Assembly: GCA_043802345.1 (NCBI GenBank)
Contig: JAZDLC010000291.1
Location: 1-8,177, forward strand
Source of the DNA: JAZDLC01 sp043802345
GTDB lineage: Bacteria > Planctomycetota > B15-G4 > JADJEK01
Direction: 5' to 3'
Length of the DNA stretch: 8,177 nucleotides
Shown: positions 7,020 to 8,177 of the stretch, piece by piece
Numbering within the stretch: the first letter of the stretch is position 1
Layout of the letters: each line of letters starts with the position of its first letter
Notes under the pieces: model-generated
The model's database searches: none
Told to the model about the DNA's origin: nothing
The model's input: only the letters and a program-made list of their open reading frames with translations
Made by a program: the position numbers and the translations under genes

Positions 7020-7399
7020 CCCGAAATCTGCTTCTACTGCTGCTGATCGGCTTCGCCTTGCCAGGCTGCTGCGTGGGCAAGCTGCCGTTCACTCCGTTCT
7101 GTGCCCAGGAGACGACGGGCGAAGTGATCGACGCGGAAACCGGCGAGCCGATTCCAGGGGCCCAGGTCACGCTGTCCGCCCACATTGCCGACCTTCTCGC
7201 GGACGGGCAGCCAGTCCACCGGTCCACGCGCACCGACCGGGAAGGCCGCTTCCGGCTCCGGCATCCGGACGTGGACGGCCTCAGCCTGTTCGTGGTGGCG
7301 GATGGATACCATGCGCGCCGGGTGGAAAGGGGGTACTTCTCCACCACCGTGGAGCTTTCCCGGCCCGAAGCCTCCCAGCTACTTGAGGAACAGGAGTGA
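7016..7399 (+). CDS. Small lipoprotein with carboxypeptidase-regulatory-like domain
   Basis: The 127-residue product starts with a signal peptide: MTRN, then six leucines and IGFALPGC, with the lipobox Cys at residue 18 and a second Cys at 19. Pro at -2 is unusual for a lipobox. Residues about 33-105 match a carboxypeptidase-regulatory-like (transthyretin-like beta-sandwich) domain, with GEVIDAETGEPIPGAQVTLS, then TRTDREGRFRL and LFVVADGYHARR. This domain commonly serves as a periplasmic or outer-membrane binding or spacer module; no catalytic residues are expected. The N-terminal region also has Cys29. The start ATG 7016-7018 overlaps the transporter stop (7017-7019) and has no Shine-Dalgarno sequence, so translation is probably coupled. 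The stop TGA at 7397-7399 shares its A with the next start. Its partner is unknown, and its place in the cassette suggests an envelope role. Confidence 0.8.
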   Translation: MTRNLLLLLLIGFALPGCCVGKLPFTPFCAQETTGEVIDAETGEPIPGAQVTLSAHIADLLADGQPVHRSTRTDREGRFRLRHPDVDGLSLFVVADGYHARRVERGYFSTTVELSRPEASQLLEEQE

Positions 7400-8177
7400 T
7401 GGATCTGCTCTTCGACGCGCGCCTGCTGCACCGCGGCCTGTCCGGAATCGAGCGCGTCCAGGCGAATCTGCTCCGGGAGCTGTCCGCCCTTCCGGAGATC
7501 TCGCGGCTCAGGGCGCTGGTCACGCGGGACTTCCGGGACCGGGATCTGAACCTGCCGGAACGGGTTGAGCTGGCGGAGGTCGCCTGCACCGAGGAGATCC
7601 TCTCGCTGCTCCTGCATCAGGATCCCGAAGAGCGTCCCGACGTCTACCTGCTCAGCTACTTCCCGGACTGCAATCCCAGGGACATCTTCCTGCCCGCCGC
7701 CGCTCCCGCCTCCGTGGTGGTGGTGCACGACGCGATCTTGAATCGTCATCCGGAGTACCATCCGGACCCCGCGGCTCACGCCTGGTACGATCGGTTCGTC
7801 AAGCTGTTGCTGAAGGGGGCCGATCGAATCCTCTGCTTCTCCCAGTCGTCCGCGAAGGAGGCGGTGGCCGACCTGCAGGGTGACCCGCGGCGCATCGATA
7901 TCTCGCCTCTGGCGGCCGATCCGGTGATGCACCAACCGCTCGGCAAGGAAGACGTGAATCACCGTCTCGGAAAGCTCCAGATCTCCGGCGACTATTTCGT
8001 CGCTCTCGGCAAGGACTACCCGCACAAGCAGCACGGCACCCTGTTCAAGGCCCTGGCGCGGCTGCCGGAGCATGTCCATCTGGTGTGCGCCGGTTCCAAC
8101 GTCTTCCCGCACGAACGGGATGGCGGCGAAACTCTCGAGGCACTGCGGGATCGCCTCGGCCTCACCCGGCGGGTCCG
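7399..8177 (+). CDS. GT4-type glycosyltransferase (N-terminal part, cut by window end)
   Basis: The frame opens at ATG 7399-7401 and stays open to the right edge, giving 259 codons; the stop is outside the window. The first Rossmann domain starts MDLLFDARLL, then SGIERVQANLLREL (15-28), which fits the acceptor-side loop of GT4 enzymes. It includes VVVVHDAILNRHPEYH (106-121) and LKGADRILCFSQSSAKEAV (138-156), a classic GT4 segment preceding the interdomain hinge (ISPLAADP, 168-175). The second domain begins YFVALGKDYPHKQHGTLFKAL, matching the usual G-x2-x-PHKxH loop that precedes the sugar-nucleotide pocket. The catalytic E-x7-E region would lie downstream and is not visible. Such enzymes transfer sugar from nucleotide-sugars in the cytoplasm to cell-surface glycans. 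AGGAG at 7392-7396 and GAGGAA at 7385-7390 precede the start, a much better ribosome site than those of the two preceding genes. Donor and acceptor cannot be told. Confidence 0.85.
   Translation, partial: MDLLFDARLLHRGLSGIERVQANLLRELSALPEISRLRALVTRDFRDRDLNLPERVELAEVACTEEILSLLLHQDPEERPDVYLLSYFPDCNPRDIFLPAAAPASVVVVHDAILNRHPEYHPDPAAHAWYDRFVKLLLKGADRILCFSQSSAKEAVADLQGDPRRIDISPLAADPVMHQPLGKEDVNHRLGKLQISGDYFVALGKDYPHKQHGTLFKALARLPEHVHLVCAGSNVFPHERDGGETLEALRDRLGLTRRV

Noticed and set aside
6904..8112. Minus-strand frame of 402 codons
   Set aside because: It covers the transporter end, the lipoprotein and the glycosyltransferase, all of which have clear motifs on the + strand. Low-complexity antisense composition.

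Overview
The window is strongly GC-rich with G/C-biased third codon positions, and every gene supported here is on the + strand. Gene content suggests a Gram-negative-type bacterium: one secreted protein with a Sec signal, one lipoprotein, and a large FG-GAP protein of the kind common in uncultivated Planctomycetota, Acidobacteriota and FCB-group genomes. The sequence alone does not fix the phylum. No rRNA, tRNA or CRISPR array was seen.

Layout. Bases 3-113 hold what looks like the last 36 codons of a transposase. About 300 bases without a convincing gene follow. Bases 419-4058 encode one large exported FG-GAP beta-propeller protein, about 1,212 residues once a single-base frameshift at about 1691 is repaired. 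It has a signal peptide, 14 calcium-loop repeats (seven on each side of the break, so probably two seven-bladed propellers) and a beta-rich C-terminal part resembling pre-peptidase C-terminal (PPC) domains. In the sequence as given it is split into two overlapping reading frames. A perfect 22-bp hairpin at 4104-4154 ends this unit.

Next come a canonical low-molecular-weight protein-tyrosine phosphatase (4195-4665) and, after 81 bases, a cassette of four genes whose stop and start codons overlap. These are a two-domain universal-stress-protein relative without the usual ATP loop (4747-5607), an ArsB/NhaD-type ion transporter (5607-7019), a small lipoprotein with a carboxypeptidase-regulatory-like domain (7016-7399) and a GT4-type glycosyltransferase that runs off the right edge (7399 to the end).

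How they may work together. The transporter and lipoprotein starts have no visible Shine-Dalgarno sequence, so they probably depend on translational coupling. This links a putative Usp-type sensor to an ion transporter, and both to envelope functions (lipoprotein and glycosyltransferase). I see no clearly undescribed defence or mobile system. The points most worth checking are the frameshift between the two propellers, the coupled Usp-transporter-lipoprotein-glycosyltransferase cassette, and the long perfect hairpin.
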